From assembly GCA_045660295.1 (NCBI GenBank), contig JAZRDN010000037.1, positions 1 to 37,257 on the forward strand: 37,257 bases of DNA. The letters are read 5' to 3'. Position numbers and translations under genes: made by a program. Below are positions 6,955 to 16,218 of the stretch, piece by piece (positions within the stretch are counted from its first letter, which is position 1; every line of letters starts with the position of its first letter). The notes under the pieces were generated by a model. It was not told the origin of the DNA. It saw only the letters and a program-made list of their open reading frames with translations, and did not search any database. The stretch comes from RGIG8775 sp045660295 (GTDB taxonomy: Bacteria; Bacillota; Clostridia; Oscillospirales; CAG-272).

Positions 6955-6972
6955 CTTGGCAAGCCTTAAATT

Positions 6973-7410
6973 TTATGAAAAGCTATCCGCAAAGGTTGTG
7001 GCAAGTGTGTCACACCGTTCGTTATAGGCGTGTCCGTTATGCCCTCTTACCCAGACAAAAGTTGCGTCATGCTTATCAAGCAACGCAAGCAACCTTTCCC
7101 ACAAATCGGGGTTAAGTGCGGGAGATTTGTCCGCCTTTTTCCAGCCCTTTGCCTTCCACGAATACACCCATCCCTTGGTAATAGAGTCTATCATATATTT
7201 TGAGTCAGAATAAAGGGTGATCTCGCACGGCTCTTTGAGCGCCTCAAGCGCCGATATCGCCGCCATAAGCTCCATTCTGTTATTGGTGGTAAGCTTTTCG
7301 CCGCCGCTCATTTCTTTTTCGTGTCCTTGATAAACAAGGATTGCACCCCAACCGCCTTTTCCGGGATTTCCGCGGCAAGCGCCGTCTGTATATATATCTA
7401 CGTGTTTCAT
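6973..7410 (-). CDS. rnhA: Ribonuclease HI
   Basis: The enzyme cuts the RNA strand of RNA-DNA hybrids during replication and R-loop removal. Its 145 residues match the usual bacterial length. I chose ATG 7410 because the family starts with exactly this strand (MKHVDIYTDGACRGNPG) and AAGGA lies about 10 bases upstream; in-frame codons further upstream have no family match. The catalytic carboxylates are all present: D9, E47 (in NNRMELMA), D69 (in YSDSKY) and D134, with H124 in VRGHNGH. The basic handle region KAKGWKKADK near 86-95 is also present. The gene is monocistronic with its own consensus promoter, and its stop lies 19 bases from the mobile element. Confidence 0.96.
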   Translation of the reverse strand: MKHVDIYTDGACRGNPGKGGWGAILVYQGHEKEMSGGEKLTTNNRMELMAAISALEALKEPCEITLYSDSKYMIDSITKGWVYSWKAKGWKKADKSPALNPDLWERLLALLDKHDATFVWVRGHNGHAYNERCDTLATTFADSFS

Positions 7411-7441
7411 AAGCACCGATCCTTCTTGTTTTTTCTCATAA

Positions 7442-7470
7442 ATTATACCATAAAAAAAACACCGTGTCAA
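7442..7470 (-). promoter_or_regulatory. Consensus SigA promoter of rnhA
   Basis: On the minus strand TTGACA (7465-7470) and TATAAT (7442-7447) are exactly 17 bases apart. The start codon follows about 25 bases after the predicted transcript start. Confidence 0.9.
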
Positions 7471-7534
7471 TACGAATATGCCTACCGCGTCTTATATAAG
7501 CCATAAAAACCTCAAAAACATTATATCGGTTTTA

Positions 7535-7564
7535 TTGACAACACAATTGTTAATATGTTATAAT
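7535..7564 (+). promoter_or_regulatory. SigA promoter of the glycoside hydrolase-deacetylase operon
   Basis: TTGACA (7535-7540) and TATAAT (7559-7564) are 18 bases apart. The spacer contains the 8-base palindrome ACAATTGT (7543-7550), where a repressor could block the polymerase; that role is inference. The leader to ATG 7613 is about 42 bases. Confidence 0.8.
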
Positions 7565-7612
7565 CACAGTAACGGATATCCCCTTCTGTATCATTCGAAA
7601 GGAGAAGTTATT

Positions 7613-9667
7613 ATGACCTCTTTGCCCGTAAAAAAGATATCAATCAAGGATTATGCGTATATTCGCGGTGGCGCGAATTATGCGCACAAAAATTGGCATG
7701 ACATAAACAAAGAAATCGGAATATTGGATTTGGCTATAAAATCAAGTTCTGACGAAAATCTCTGCCGCCGTTTATTGTTTAAATTTGATATATCCGAAAT
7801 CAATTATGAAGATATAGGAGTAGCAACTCTGGAGCCCAAACTCTCCGGATCGTATCACGTAGATTTGCACTACGATATTTACAAGACAGACACCGACTGG
7901 AGCGGAGATACAGTTACATGGAATACCGCCCCGAACAGTACGCTTTTCGCAAAAGACGAGCTAAATTGCGGTCTAATAAAAATAAATATCACCGACGCGC
8001 TCAAAGCCGCTGTAAAAGCAGGTGAAAATGAACTGTCATTACTTATTGTACGCAAGGAATATACCGAGGGTGAAACCAGAATCAGAGTATATAACGATTC
8101 CTCTAAAATGCCCTTTATCAAGGTGTGCAAGGATGCCAACGCCGAAACTCACGTAAAAGAGCTTGTATCTGACAGTGCTCAAAACGCTCTTTATTGGACA
8201 AAGGCAGAACAGGAATACGAAAACTGGTGTGTTAAATACAACGAGCTTTTGAAAAAGCCGGATCCCGAGATAAAAGAAATAAACTCTCCCAAAGAGCAAT
8301 TCTCAAAGATCACAAACTACAAATCACAGTCCAATACGTCAGCATTTACCCAGGGACAAACGCGAACATATTCCGACCTCGCCGACATCGAGGTTTTCGG
8401 TGATACATCAGAATACGAATATGACAAATTCGGCGGCATGATGATAGAGAAGCTGAAGCAGGATGCTCGAGGATTTTTCTACTCCAAGAAAATAGGCGAC
8501 CGCTGGTGGCTTATAGACCCGCTTGGATACCCTTATTACATCAAGGGACTTGACGTACTTAATTATTCATTCGCAAAGTCAAAGATTCAAGCCGACTCTA
8601 TGCTTAAAAAATTCGGATCAGCACAAAAGTGGGCTGAATACACCACCGAGCATTTGACAAAGGATCTGTACTTCTCCGCCGAGTCGCGCCCCGCAAAGGA
8701 AATGCTCGAGGTTGAAAATCCTATTCCCGTTCAGATATTCAAGGGCTTTATGTCCACCTACGGGCGCCAATGTGGCATAAACAATTCCGACTCGGGAAGT
8801 ACAACCTTCTCCGAAAACAACACCATGCCCGTATTTGATCCTGCCTTCGAGGAATATGCCGATGAATACGCAAAATCGTTTGTTGCCGATGCAGACAATC
8901 CTTATATTATAGGATATTCTCTTGACAACGAGCTCCCTATGGACGTTATAATGCTTGACAACTATCTTACCATTGATCCTACCAATCCCGTAAACTACTA
9001 TTCCTACGCCACGGCTTGGACTTGGTTCAAGAAAACCACCGGCAAAGAAAACCCCGGTGCCAACGATATAACTCCCGAATTGCGCGACAAATTTCGAGGT
9101 TTCATATGGAACAAGTACTTTGAGGTAACAACCAAAGCGTTCCGCAAGTACGATAAAAATCACATGATAATCGGAACTCGTTTCCTTACCGTAGCGGCTA
9201 AATCCGATTGGGTGATGAAAGTTGCCGGATATTATCTCGATGCCATCACTATCAACTGGTACTTTCAGTGGACGCCTGACGCGGAGCAGCTTCTAAAAAT
9301 GTCTAAAAACGCGGATAAGCCTTTTATAGTTACCGAGTTCTACGCGAAGGCGGGCGACTCGGAAGGAAATCTTGGCAACAGATCCGGCGCGGGATTTTAC
9401 GTTGAAACACAACAGGACAGAGCTGATTATTATCACAACTTTACGCTCCGTATGCTTGAATGTAAAAATATGGTTGGTTGGTATTGGCTTCAGTATATAG
9501 ACAACGACCCCAACAACGGCATAGGAGACCTTTCAAGCCGTGACTCAAACAAAGGTATAATTTCCAACACTCATAATGAGTATACGGTTCTCACCTCGGC
9601 AATGGCGGAAATTAATCGAAACATCTACAAAATAATATCTTATTTTGATAAAAAGTACGAAAAATAA
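7613..9667 (+). CDS. GH50/agarase-like glycoside hydrolase with N-terminal DNRLRE-type domain
   Basis: The 684-residue protein starts at ATG 7613 behind AAAGGAG; the open frame extends upstream but runs back through the promoter. Residues about 10-175 form a DNRLRE-like beta-sandwich with TDWSGDTVTWNTAP (94-107), usually linked to polysaccharide binding. A linker rich in charged residues follows (about 180-265). The catalytic (beta/alpha)8 part opens with DRWWLIDPLGYPYYIKGLDV (296-315), as in GH50-like agarases. IIGYSLDNEL (432-441) supplies the likely acid/base E440 and FIVTEFYAKAG (571-581) the likely nucleophile E575. WYWLQYIDNDP (623-633) matches the 'WF-YxDNDP' end of the family. There is no signal peptide, so it should act on imported oligosaccharides. 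The substrate is unknown, and GH50 versus another clan-A family is uncertain. Confidence 0.7.
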   Translation: MTSLPVKKISIKDYAYIRGGANYAHKNWHDINKEIGILDLAIKSSSDENLCRRLLFKFDISEINYEDIGVATLEPKLSGSYHVDLHYDIYKTDTDWSGDTVTWNTAPNSTLFAKDELNCGLIKINITDALKAAVKAGENELSLLIVRKEYTEGETRIRVYNDSSKMPFIKVCKDANAETHVKELVSDSAQNALYWTKAEQEYENWCVKYNELLKKPDPEIKEINSPKEQFSKITNYKSQSNTSAFTQGQTRTYSDLADIEVFGDTSEYEYDKFGGMMIEKLKQDARGFFYSKKIGDRWWLIDPLGYPYYIKGLDVLNYSFAKSKIQADSMLKKFGSAQKWAEYTTEHLTKDLYFSAESRPAKEMLEVENPIPVQIFKGFMSTYGRQCGINNSDSGSTTFSENNTMPVFDPAFEEYADEYAKSFVADADNPYIIGYSLDNELPMDVIMLDNYLTIDPTNPVNYYSYATAWTWFKKTTGKENPGANDITPELRDKFRGFIWNKYFEVTTKAFRKYDKNHMIIGTRFLTVAAKSDWVMKVAGYYLDAITINWYFQWTPDAEQLLKMSKNADKPFIVTEFYAKAGDSEGNLGNRSGAGFYVETQQDRADYYHNFTLRMLECKNMVGWYWLQYIDNDPNNGIGDLSSRDSNKGIISNTHNEYTVLTSAMAEINRNIYKIISYFDKKYEK

Positions 9668-9694
9668 TCATATACTTCGGGAAGGAAGAAATTT

Positions 9695-10543
9695 ATGCCT
9701 ACTTTTCACGCAAGATACCCGGGCGGACTCGCCAAAGCCGTTACATTCAGTTATGATGATGGCGTTAAGCAGGATATTCGCCTTGTTGAAATTTTTGACA
9801 AATACGGAATGAAGGGTACTTTTAATATCAATACAGGTTCATTCGCTGAGGAGGGTTATGTTTACCCTAAAGGAAAGATACACAGAAGAATGACAAAAAA
9901 GCAGACTTACGAGCTTTTTGCCAATTCCCGTCACGAGGTTGCGGTGCATACTCTAAATCACCCATTCCTTGAACAGCTTCCCATGAACATTGTGCTCGAG
10001 GAGGTTCTTAATGACAGAAAGAACATTGAAGAAATGTTCGGCAAAATAACACGAGGCATGGCATATCCTTTTGGAACTACATCCGACACAGTGGTTGAGG
10101 CTCTTCGCATGTGCGGAATTGTATATTCCAGAACCACCAAAGCTACAAATTCGCTTGAGCTTCCCAAGGAGGATTGGTTAAAGCTTCCCGCAACATGCCA
10201 TCACTCATCGCAAAATCTCAACGAGCTCTCTGACAAGCTCATAAACGAAAAGCCCACGCGAGCGCCTTGGATGCTTTACGTTTGGGGTCATTCCTATGAG
10301 TTTGAGGACAAGGATAATTGGCACATAATCGAAAACCTTTGCGAAAAGCTCTCGGGCAAGCCTGACATCTGGTATGCGACAAACATCGAGATATTTGATT
10401 ATCTCAACGCGTACAACTCACTTGTATTCTCCAACAAGGGCGATATTGTTTACAACCCCACCGCCACAGAAATATTTTTTATGGATTCGAAAATTCAAAA
10501 AAACTATTCTGTCAAACCCGGAGAAACAAAGAAGCTCAATTAA
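9695..10543 (+). CDS. Polysaccharide deacetylase family (NodB) protein
   Basis: The 282-residue protein starts at ATG 9695 behind GAAGGAAG, 27 bases after the hydrolase stop, so the two form one operon. It has the NodB metal-dependent deacetylase core: TFSYDDG with D21/D22 (catalytic base and metal ligand), HTLNH with metal ligands H85 and H89, and AYPFGTTSD near 123-131. YVWGHSYEFE follows the pattern of the later catalytic His region. It has no signal peptide or membrane anchor, unlike deacetylases that act on peptidoglycan. Together with its partner this suggests removal of acetyl groups from an imported oligosaccharide before or after backbone cleavage. The C-terminal 60 residues may form an extra beta domain. 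Confidence 0.85.
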   Translation: MPTFHARYPGGLAKAVTFSYDDGVKQDIRLVEIFDKYGMKGTFNINTGSFAEEGYVYPKGKIHRRMTKKQTYELFANSRHEVAVHTLNHPFLEQLPMNIVLEEVLNDRKNIEEMFGKITRGMAYPFGTTSDTVVEALRMCGIVYSRTTKATNSLELPKEDWLKLPATCHHSSQNLNELSDKLINEKPTRAPWMLYVWGHSYEFEDKDNWHIIENLCEKLSGKPDIWYATNIEIFDYLNAYNSLVFSNKGDIVYNPTATEIFFMDSKIQKNYSVKPGETKKLN

Positions 10544-10553
10544 TCTAAATGCA

Positions 10554-10583
10554 AAAGCCGACGGTGTGCCGTCGGCTTTCTTT
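10554..10583. terminator. Bidirectional terminator between the deacetylase and the DUF1653 gene
   Basis: A perfect 11-bp stem (10554-10564 with 10569-10579, core GCCGACGG/CCGTCGGC) closes a TGTG loop. T-rich tracts flank it in both directions, and it lies between two convergent genes, overlapping the minus-strand stop. Confidence 0.9.
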
Positions 10584-10794
10584 AACCTATAAATTCAAAT
10601 CTTTCCACAGGATTTCCATTATGTATAACTGTTTCGCTCCACATATACGCGGGTCTTGTCCATAGCTCCCCTTCCCCGTAAAGCGCGCGATATATAACCA
10701 TCTTTTCGAGCGTTTCTGAATGGTTTGCTATTCCTATGACCTCATATTCATTGCCTTTGTAATGGCGGTATTTACCAAGTTTTATTTCTTCCAT
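10582..10794 (-). CDS. DUF1653 domain protein
   Basis: The small 70-residue cytoplasmic protein starts at ATG 10794 behind AAGGAGAA. It matches the DUF1653 pattern throughout: KLGKYRHYKGNEYEVIGIA at the start, then MVIYRALYGEGELWTRP in the middle and a final ERFEFI. The family forms a small beta fold and is common in bacteria; its biochemical role is not known to me. It follows the Cys-rich protein gene on the same strand, but a hairpin at 10811-10834 separates them, so it may be partly independent. No promoter is obvious in the short gap. Confidence 0.85.
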   Translation of the reverse strand: MEEIKLGKYRHYKGNEYEVIGIANHSETLEKMVIYRALYGEGELWTRPAYMWSETVIHNGNPVERFEFIG

Positions 10795-10810
10795 AATTTC
10801 TCCTTGAACG

Positions 10811-10834
10811 AAGGGGCTGTATCAACAGCCCCTT
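10811..10834 (-). terminator. Hairpin between the Cys-rich protein gene and the DUF1653 gene
   Basis: A perfect 10-bp stem AAGGGGCTGT/ACAGCCCCTT closes a 4-base loop just after the minus-strand stop at 10838. The downstream T-run on the minus strand is weak, so it may attenuate rather than stop transcription. Confidence 0.6.
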
Positions 10835-10837
10835 ATT

Positions 10838-11710
10838 TTAGTTACAACAGTGTTTTCCGTTATCGCGGTCGCGGGTATCGCGTCCGCGAGAATCATCACG
10901 GCAAGCCGCATGATGGCTTCCCGTAGAAAATTCCCCAATTGGGAAAGGCATTGCGTTAAATACGCAGCAAGGATCGTCAGACTCTGCCGCAACACATTCC
11001 TTATCGGGCACCGCATATTCGGTAGCGTTGACAAGGTACTGCGCAGGACGCACTATTCTTATCACCGAGAAAAGTCCAACCGAAACGGTAAGATATTTTT
11101 CTCCGTCTCTTACGTCCGCAAGCATTCCGTTTATTCTCGAGGTAACCGCCGTAGGAAATTCATCGGGACAGCAGCAGCAACAACCGCAACAATCCGACTT
11201 GCCTTCCATAACCTTAGTGTTGAGAATTATGGGGTCAACCACCTCAACAACAGCGATAGGAACGTTCTTGGTACCGCAGCAAAGCTCGGGCACGGAACAG
11301 TAATCGTTGGCATCGGGATTGCTCTTGTAAATACTTACACTGCTTTCACCGCCAAAAAGAACTACGTTCTTCTCAAGCACCGCAACTCCCTCAAACTCCT
11401 GAGAGCGTCCGTTACCTACACAAGCTTCAAAGGTAAGCTTAAGGTAAAATCTAATATTTACCGAATAGAAACCTCGATTGAATTTAACGGGATCAATCGA
11501 CACGTAAGCTCCTGCTACACAGGAATCCTTTACTCTGACCGACGAGGTATGTTCTATGATCTCGTTTCCGCAATCGGTCAGGTAAACAGGTACGTCCTCA
11601 AAGCAGTCTCTGTCTCTGCAAGAATCAAGGATCTTATTGGTCTCGATACAGACCATGTCACGAGAGCCCGAAAGAGACGGAGAACCGCAGGAAAATCTAT
11701 TTTCCGACAT
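10838..11710 (-). CDS. Cys-rich conserved hypothetical protein, possibly spore-associated
   Basis: The 290-residue protein carries 23 Cys and starts at ATG 11710 behind GGAGGATA. Near the N-terminus it has VCIETNKILDSCRDRDCFED (about 20-39), which I recognise as a conserved opening of an uncharacterised Clostridia family. Next come a beta-rich region with FNRGFYSVNIRFYLKLTFEA, a central cluster DCCGCCCCCP (seven Cys within nine positions) and a low-complexity, Asp/Arg-rich tail ending in HCCN. There is no signal peptide or membrane segment. Such Cys clustering suits disulfide-crosslinked structural proteins such as spore-coat layers, or metal storage; neither is proven. It lies 94 bases downstream of polC. 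A CATAATAT string in that gap vaguely recalls sporulation-sigma -10 boxes. Confidence 0.6.
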   Translation of the reverse strand: MSENRFSCGSPSLSGSRDMVCIETNKILDSCRDRDCFEDVPVYLTDCGNEIIEHTSSVRVKDSCVAGAYVSIDPVKFNRGFYSVNIRFYLKLTFEACVGNGRSQEFEGVAVLEKNVVLFGGESSVSIYKSNPDANDYCSVPELCCGTKNVPIAVVEVVDPIILNTKVMEGKSDCCGCCCCCPDEFPTAVTSRINGMLADVRDGEKYLTVSVGLFSVIRIVRPAQYLVNATEYAVPDKECVAAESDDPCCVFNAMPFPIGEFSTGSHHAACRDDSRGRDTRDRDNGKHCCN

Positions 11711-11804
11711 AATATTTATCCTCCATTGATTATTAGGACGATGGCATATAAACCATCTTCAATATCATATTATGCGGATAAACAAAATTTGACATTAAAC
11801 AACA

Positions 11805-14800
11805 TCAAAAGAATGAAAGTTGTGCGGTTTCGCTAAGTCCGTCAAGGACGTTGTTTCGCTTAAGTATTTCTATAACACCCTTTGTAACCTTTCCTCTTAT
11901 CTGAAGGTCTTCTATAGAAAAGAACGGAGCTTCCTCACGCGCGGATATAATATTGGCCGCCGCGTTCTCACCCAGTCCCGGCAAAGCAGAAAAAGGAAGC
12001 CGTATCTTTCCATCCTCGGGTAGATACATAAACGAGTGAGATTTTTCGACGTTTACCGGCAAAAATTTGATGTTTCGCGCGTAGCACTCGTTTATCAGCT
12101 GAAGCGTGGGAATTGAGCCTATTTCCTTGGGAGACGCTTCTTTTCCGCGTCTTTCAATATCCTTGATATAATCAACGACAAATTTCTTGCCCTTCATTGC
12201 AATCTCGGCATCAAATCCGTTAGGCGCAACGGTAAACATCGCGCAATAGAACGCTATCGGAATATGTATCTTATACCAAGCCAGACGTATAGCCGACATA
12301 ACGTATGCCGCGGCGTGCGCCTTGGGGAACATGTATTTGATTTTTTTACACGAGGGAATATACCAATCGGGTACGTTTGCCTCTCGCATTTTTTCTTCCC
12401 ATTCGGGGGTAAGTCCCTTTCCCTTTCTTACGCTTTCCATGATTTTGAACGCAAGACTGTTATCCATTCCGTAACGTATAAGGTCGAGCATGATACCGTC
12501 ACGCGTACCGATAACCTCGGAAATTGTACAAATTCCGTCCTTAATAAGGTCTTGCGCGTTTCCAAGCCACACATCGGTTCCGTGAGTAAGTCCTGATATC
12601 TGAAGCAGGTCGGCAAAGTTTTTGGGCTGAGCATCAATAAGAACGCCTTGAATAAAGCGCGTACCAAACTCGGGCAGACCAAAGGTTCCGATTTGCGTAT
12701 CAATATCCTCAGGCATTACCCCAAGAGGCTTTGTGGAATGGAACAGCTCGTACACGTCTTTATCGTTCATTTTTACATCCATAACGCTGGTGTTACTAAA
12801 TCTTTCAAGATACTTATACTTGGTTGGAATATCGTGTCCAAGCTCGTCCAGCTTAAGAATTGTATCATGAAGATATGAGAACGCGAAGTGAGTTGTTACG
12901 ATGCTGGAGTTGGGGTCGTCAGCCGGATGTTGTACCGGCGTAAAATCATAAACCTCATACTCTCTGGGCACAACGATAATACCGCCGGGATGCTGTCCCG
13001 TGGTACGCTTGATACCAACACAGCTTTTTACAAGTCTGTTGACCTCGGAACGGCTTAGGCTTATTCCCTTTTCCTCAAGATACTTCATAACGTATCCGTA
13101 TGCTGTCTTATCGGCGAGAGTTCCGAGCGTTCCCGCTTTAAACACGTTTTCGGCACCGAAAAGGTCCTCTGTGTATTTATGGACTCTACCCTGTACGTCG
13201 CCGGAGAAGTTAAGGTCTATATCGGGAGATTTATCGCCGTAGAAACCGAGGAAGGTTTCAAAAGGAATGTCATGACCGTCAGCGTTATACTGCGTTCCGC
13301 ACTTTGGACAAACCGCATCGGGAAGGTCAAATCCGGAGCCAACGCTTCCGTCGGTTATAAATTCCGAGTGCTTGCAATTGGGGCAGACATAGTGAGGTGG
13401 CAGAGGATTTACCTCTGAAATTCCCGCCATTGATGCAACAAACGAAGAACCAACCGAGCCACGTGAGCCTACGAGATATCCCTGGCTTTCGCTATACCAA
13501 ACCAGCTTCTGAGCAATCATATAAAGCACGGCAAATCCGTTCTTTATAATCGAGTTAAGCTCTTTAGCAAGTCTCTTTTCAACGATTTCGGGAAGCGATT
13601 CTCCGTAGATGCTTTTAGCTCTTGTCCAACAAATATTTTGCAGATCCTCCTCAGCGCCCTCCATTTTAGGAGTAAAGGAAGCGTTGGGAATAGGTCTGAC
13701 ATCGCCGTCTATAAGATCGGCTATCATATTTGTGTTGGTAACTACTACCTCATACGCCTTTTCTTCGCCGAGATAGCTGAACTCCTCCAGCATTTCCTCG
13801 GTGGTTCTGTAATACAGGTGGATATCTCTGTCAGCATCTTTAAACTTCATACCGCTGCAAAGTATCTTTCTGTATATTTCGTCCTCGTCGTCAAGGAAAT
13901 GAGCGTCACAGGTAGCCACAACAGGTCTGTTATATTTTTCGCCAAGCTCTACTATTCTTCTGTTAAGGTCGCGAAGTCCTTCTTCGTTTGCGATTCGTCC
14001 CTCGGCAACCATGAACATATTATTACAGATAGGCTGAATTTCGAGATAATCGTAAAAACTCACAATTTCAGCGATCTCGCTTTCGGGCTTGTTGTCAAGT
14101 ATCGCCTGCATAAGCTCACCCGCCTCGCAAGCAGAACCGATGATCAGTCCTTCTCTGTGCTTTTCAAGCTCGGAACGCGGAATTCTTGCGTTACGCTTAT
14201 AGTATTTCAAATATCCCGCCGAAACCAGCTTGTACAGATTTTTCAACCCTTGAGTGTTTCTGACAAGAATAATCTGGTGATACGTAGGCAATTTGAGCGG
14301 ATCGGACTGCGCAATCATTTCTCTGTGGAGATCCGAAAAGCTCTTTATGTCACGTGTCCTCATATCGTTAAACATGCTGATAAGGATATGAGCGAGCATT
14401 TCAGCGTCATCACAAGCTCTGTGATGATTAAAGTCACCGAGATTATAATGTTTAGCCAAGGTATCAAGCTTATGGTTTTTCAGCGAGCTGTTCAAAAACC
14501 TCGAAAGCTCAAGTGTATCCAGATAGGAATTGTTGAAGGTCAGATTGCAGGACTGAGCAAAATGACGTATAAAGCCCACGTCAAATCTGGCATTGTGCGC
14601 CACAAGCAGACTGTCTCCTATAAACGCCATAAATTTTTCAAGCGCTTCGCCGATAAGCGGAGCGTCCGCAACCATTTCGTCGGTAATTGACGTAAGTTTA
14701 ACTATTTCCTCGGGAATAGGTACTTCGGGATTTACAAATGTGTTAAAAGAATCAACAATTTCTCCGTTTTTGATTTTTACCGCGCCTATTTCGGTTATTT

Positions 14801-16202
14801 TACAAGTCATAAATGACAAGCCCGTGGTCTCAATATCAAAAACTATTATTTCGTCGTTGAAGCCGGGCTTGTTTGCACCGCTTATGGCGCTTGAGGTATC
14901 GTTTACATAATAGGCTTCAAGTCCATATAAAACCTTAATGCCCTTGATTTTCTCAGCCGTCTGCATCGCGATGGGAAAACCTTGAAGGTTTCCGTGGTCA
15001 GTGATCGCCACCGCACTATGTCCCCATTCTTTTGCCGTCTTAACAGCCACATCCGGCGGAATAAGCGCATCCATTGTAGACATATTGGTGTGCAGGTGCA
15101 GCTCTACACGCTTAACCGGAGCGTTATCGGTACGCTTTATACGTTCTACTATGGCAATATCAGAGGCAAAAAACGTAAGATCCTCATCCACCTTGCCGCG
15201 GCGCGATTCATGCTTAGCATAGCCGTTGAGCGCCACAGAAACGCCGTCCTTGACAAAAGAAGCAAGCTCTTTTGCCTCGTCGATCTCCATATAGCTTCGT
15301 ATTTCGATAGACGTATAGCCGTCTGTGACAGAATACGAGGTGTTCATCTTGTCACCGGAACGAGTGGGCTCTTGAGTGAATCCGAAAACCTCACCTACAA
15401 TTATTCCCTTAAGCGGCTTTGTAAACTCGCACAATGCGGTGGGTGTTATCTCAAAAGCGTCGCCTATGCAATAATTGGGGGCGGAAAGATCAAATTTCAT
15501 ATTTCCCGAGCAATAGATACCATCCTCAAAATGAGCCTCGTATCTTTTACTGTAAACCGATGACACGCGAGGAAGCGTGGGTGCCGGAGGCTCGGAATTT
15601 CCACCATTATTAAATTCCGAGGATGACGAGCGATTGGCATAAGCAACACTCGCCTGTTTTATCTCGGCGTTTATCTGTTGAAGCTCCTGAGCGCGAAGAT
15701 CCTCCACTCGGCTTCTTGCGTTTTCATCTCTTACGATAACAACGTTTTTCTTTAAATTAAACTCTGAATATATTATATTTTCGATAACCTTTGGGGTGTT
15801 TGCGTCGTAAAGCAAGGTTATACCGCCATCAGCAAACGGAATCTTTATAGTTATTGTCTCGCCGTCGTGGTCAAATTCATAATTTGAAAAAAAGCCCTTT
15901 GCCACAATGCCCGTCCGCTCGGCTTCAACAAGTATTTGCGAAATATATCTGTCATCAAAGCACTCCGAAGGATATGTAGGAAGAATTCTGACGCAATTGA
16001 GGTTGTAGTCGCGCTGAAGCTCTGCTTCGGCTTTATATAAAAGCTGTTTTCTGAAGGTTTTGGGGAAATTTGCCTTTATTTCCGCAGAGCGTTTTTCCCT
16101 GTCAACTCTGACTTTTATATCGCTTGCCAAGGTCAAGGCATCTCTCACGTCATCAGAAGGCTTTAGTATATCAAATATTTCAAAAAAATTCTTTTGTGAC
16201 AC
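11805..16202 (-). CDS. polC: DNA polymerase III alpha subunit, Gram-positive PolC type
   Basis: This is the replicative polymerase with built-in proofreading, 1465 residues (B. subtilis PolC has 1437). Domains in order: N-terminal region (1-210); OB domain (about 215-355); PHP domain starting VELHLHTNMSTMD (366-378), split by a DEDDh exonuclease with FDIETTG (455-461), D541 in HNARFD and DDAEM (598-602); PHP remainder; then the palm and fingers. The polymerase part carries VGSRGSVGSS (911-920), a zinc module with C940/C943 and C965/C968, and SPDIDLNFSGD (992-1002) with catalytic D994 and D996. The start is GTG 16202, with AAGGAA about 10 bases upstream, 16 bases after the ispG stop. It is the last gene of the pyrH-to-polC cluster. 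Confidence 0.97.
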   Translation of the reverse strand: MSQKNFFEIFDILKPSDDVRDALTLASDIKVRVDREKRSAEIKANFPKTFRKQLLYKAEAELQRDYNLNCVRILPTYPSECFDDRYISQILVEAERTGIVAKGFFSNYEFDHDGETITIKIPFADGGITLLYDANTPKVIENIIYSEFNLKKNVVIVRDENARSRVEDLRAQELQQINAEIKQASVAYANRSSSSEFNNGGNSEPPAPTLPRVSSVYSKRYEAHFEDGIYCSGNMKFDLSAPNYCIGDAFEITPTALCEFTKPLKGIIVGEVFGFTQEPTRSGDKMNTSYSVTDGYTSIEIRSYMEIDEAKELASFVKDGVSVALNGYAKHESRRGKVDEDLTFFASDIAIVERIKRTDNAPVKRVELHLHTNMSTMDALIPPDVAVKTAKEWGHSAVAITDHGNLQGFPIAMQTAEKIKGIKVLYGLEAYYVNDTSSAISGANKPGFNDEIIVFDIETTGLSFMTCKITEIGAVKIKNGEIVDSFNTFVNPEVPIPEEIVKLTSITDEMVADAPLIGEALEKFMAFIGDSLLVAHNARFDVGFIRHFAQSCNLTFNNSYLDTLELSRFLNSSLKNHKLDTLAKHYNLGDFNHHRACDDAEMLAHILISMFNDMRTRDIKSFSDLHREMIAQSDPLKLPTYHQIILVRNTQGLKNLYKLVSAGYLKYYKRNARIPRSELEKHREGLIIGSACEAGELMQAILDNKPESEIAEIVSFYDYLEIQPICNNMFMVAEGRIANEEGLRDLNRRIVELGEKYNRPVVATCDAHFLDDEDEIYRKILCSGMKFKDADRDIHLYYRTTEEMLEEFSYLGEEKAYEVVVTNTNMIADLIDGDVRPIPNASFTPKMEGAEEDLQNICWTRAKSIYGESLPEIVEKRLAKELNSIIKNGFAVLYMIAQKLVWYSESQGYLVGSRGSVGSSFVASMAGISEVNPLPPHYVCPNCKHSEFITDGSVGSGFDLPDAVCPKCGTQYNADGHDIPFETFLGFYGDKSPDIDLNFSGDVQGRVHKYTEDLFGAENVFKAGTLGTLADKTAYGYVMKYLEEKGISLSRSEVNRLVKSCVGIKRTTGQHPGGIIVVPREYEVYDFTPVQHPADDPNSSIVTTHFAFSYLHDTILKLDELGHDIPTKYKYLERFSNTSVMDVKMNDKDVYELFHSTKPLGVMPEDIDTQIGTFGLPEFGTRFIQGVLIDAQPKNFADLLQISGLTHGTDVWLGNAQDLIKDGICTISEVIGTRDGIMLDLIRYGMDNSLAFKIMESVRKGKGLTPEWEEKMREANVPDWYIPSCKKIKYMFPKAHAAAYVMSAIRLAWYKIHIPIAFYCAMFTVAPNGFDAEIAMKGKKFVVDYIKDIERRGKEASPKEIGSIPTLQLINECYARNIKFLPVNVEKSHSFMYLPEDGKIRLPFSALPGLGENAAANIISAREEAPFFSIEDLQIRGKVTKGVIEILKRNNVLDGLSETAQLSFF

Positions 16203-16218
16203 GTTACACCGTTCCTTT

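Noticed and set aside
6603..6957. CTT target-site duplication flanking the mobile element
   Set aside because: CTT occurs on both sides, but the left copy is separated from the inverted repeat by one extra T, so the duplication is not clean and chance cannot be excluded.
13638..14690. A 350-codon + strand frame inside polC
   Set aside because: It is antisense to the exonuclease/PHP region of PolC and lacks any start signal or family match.
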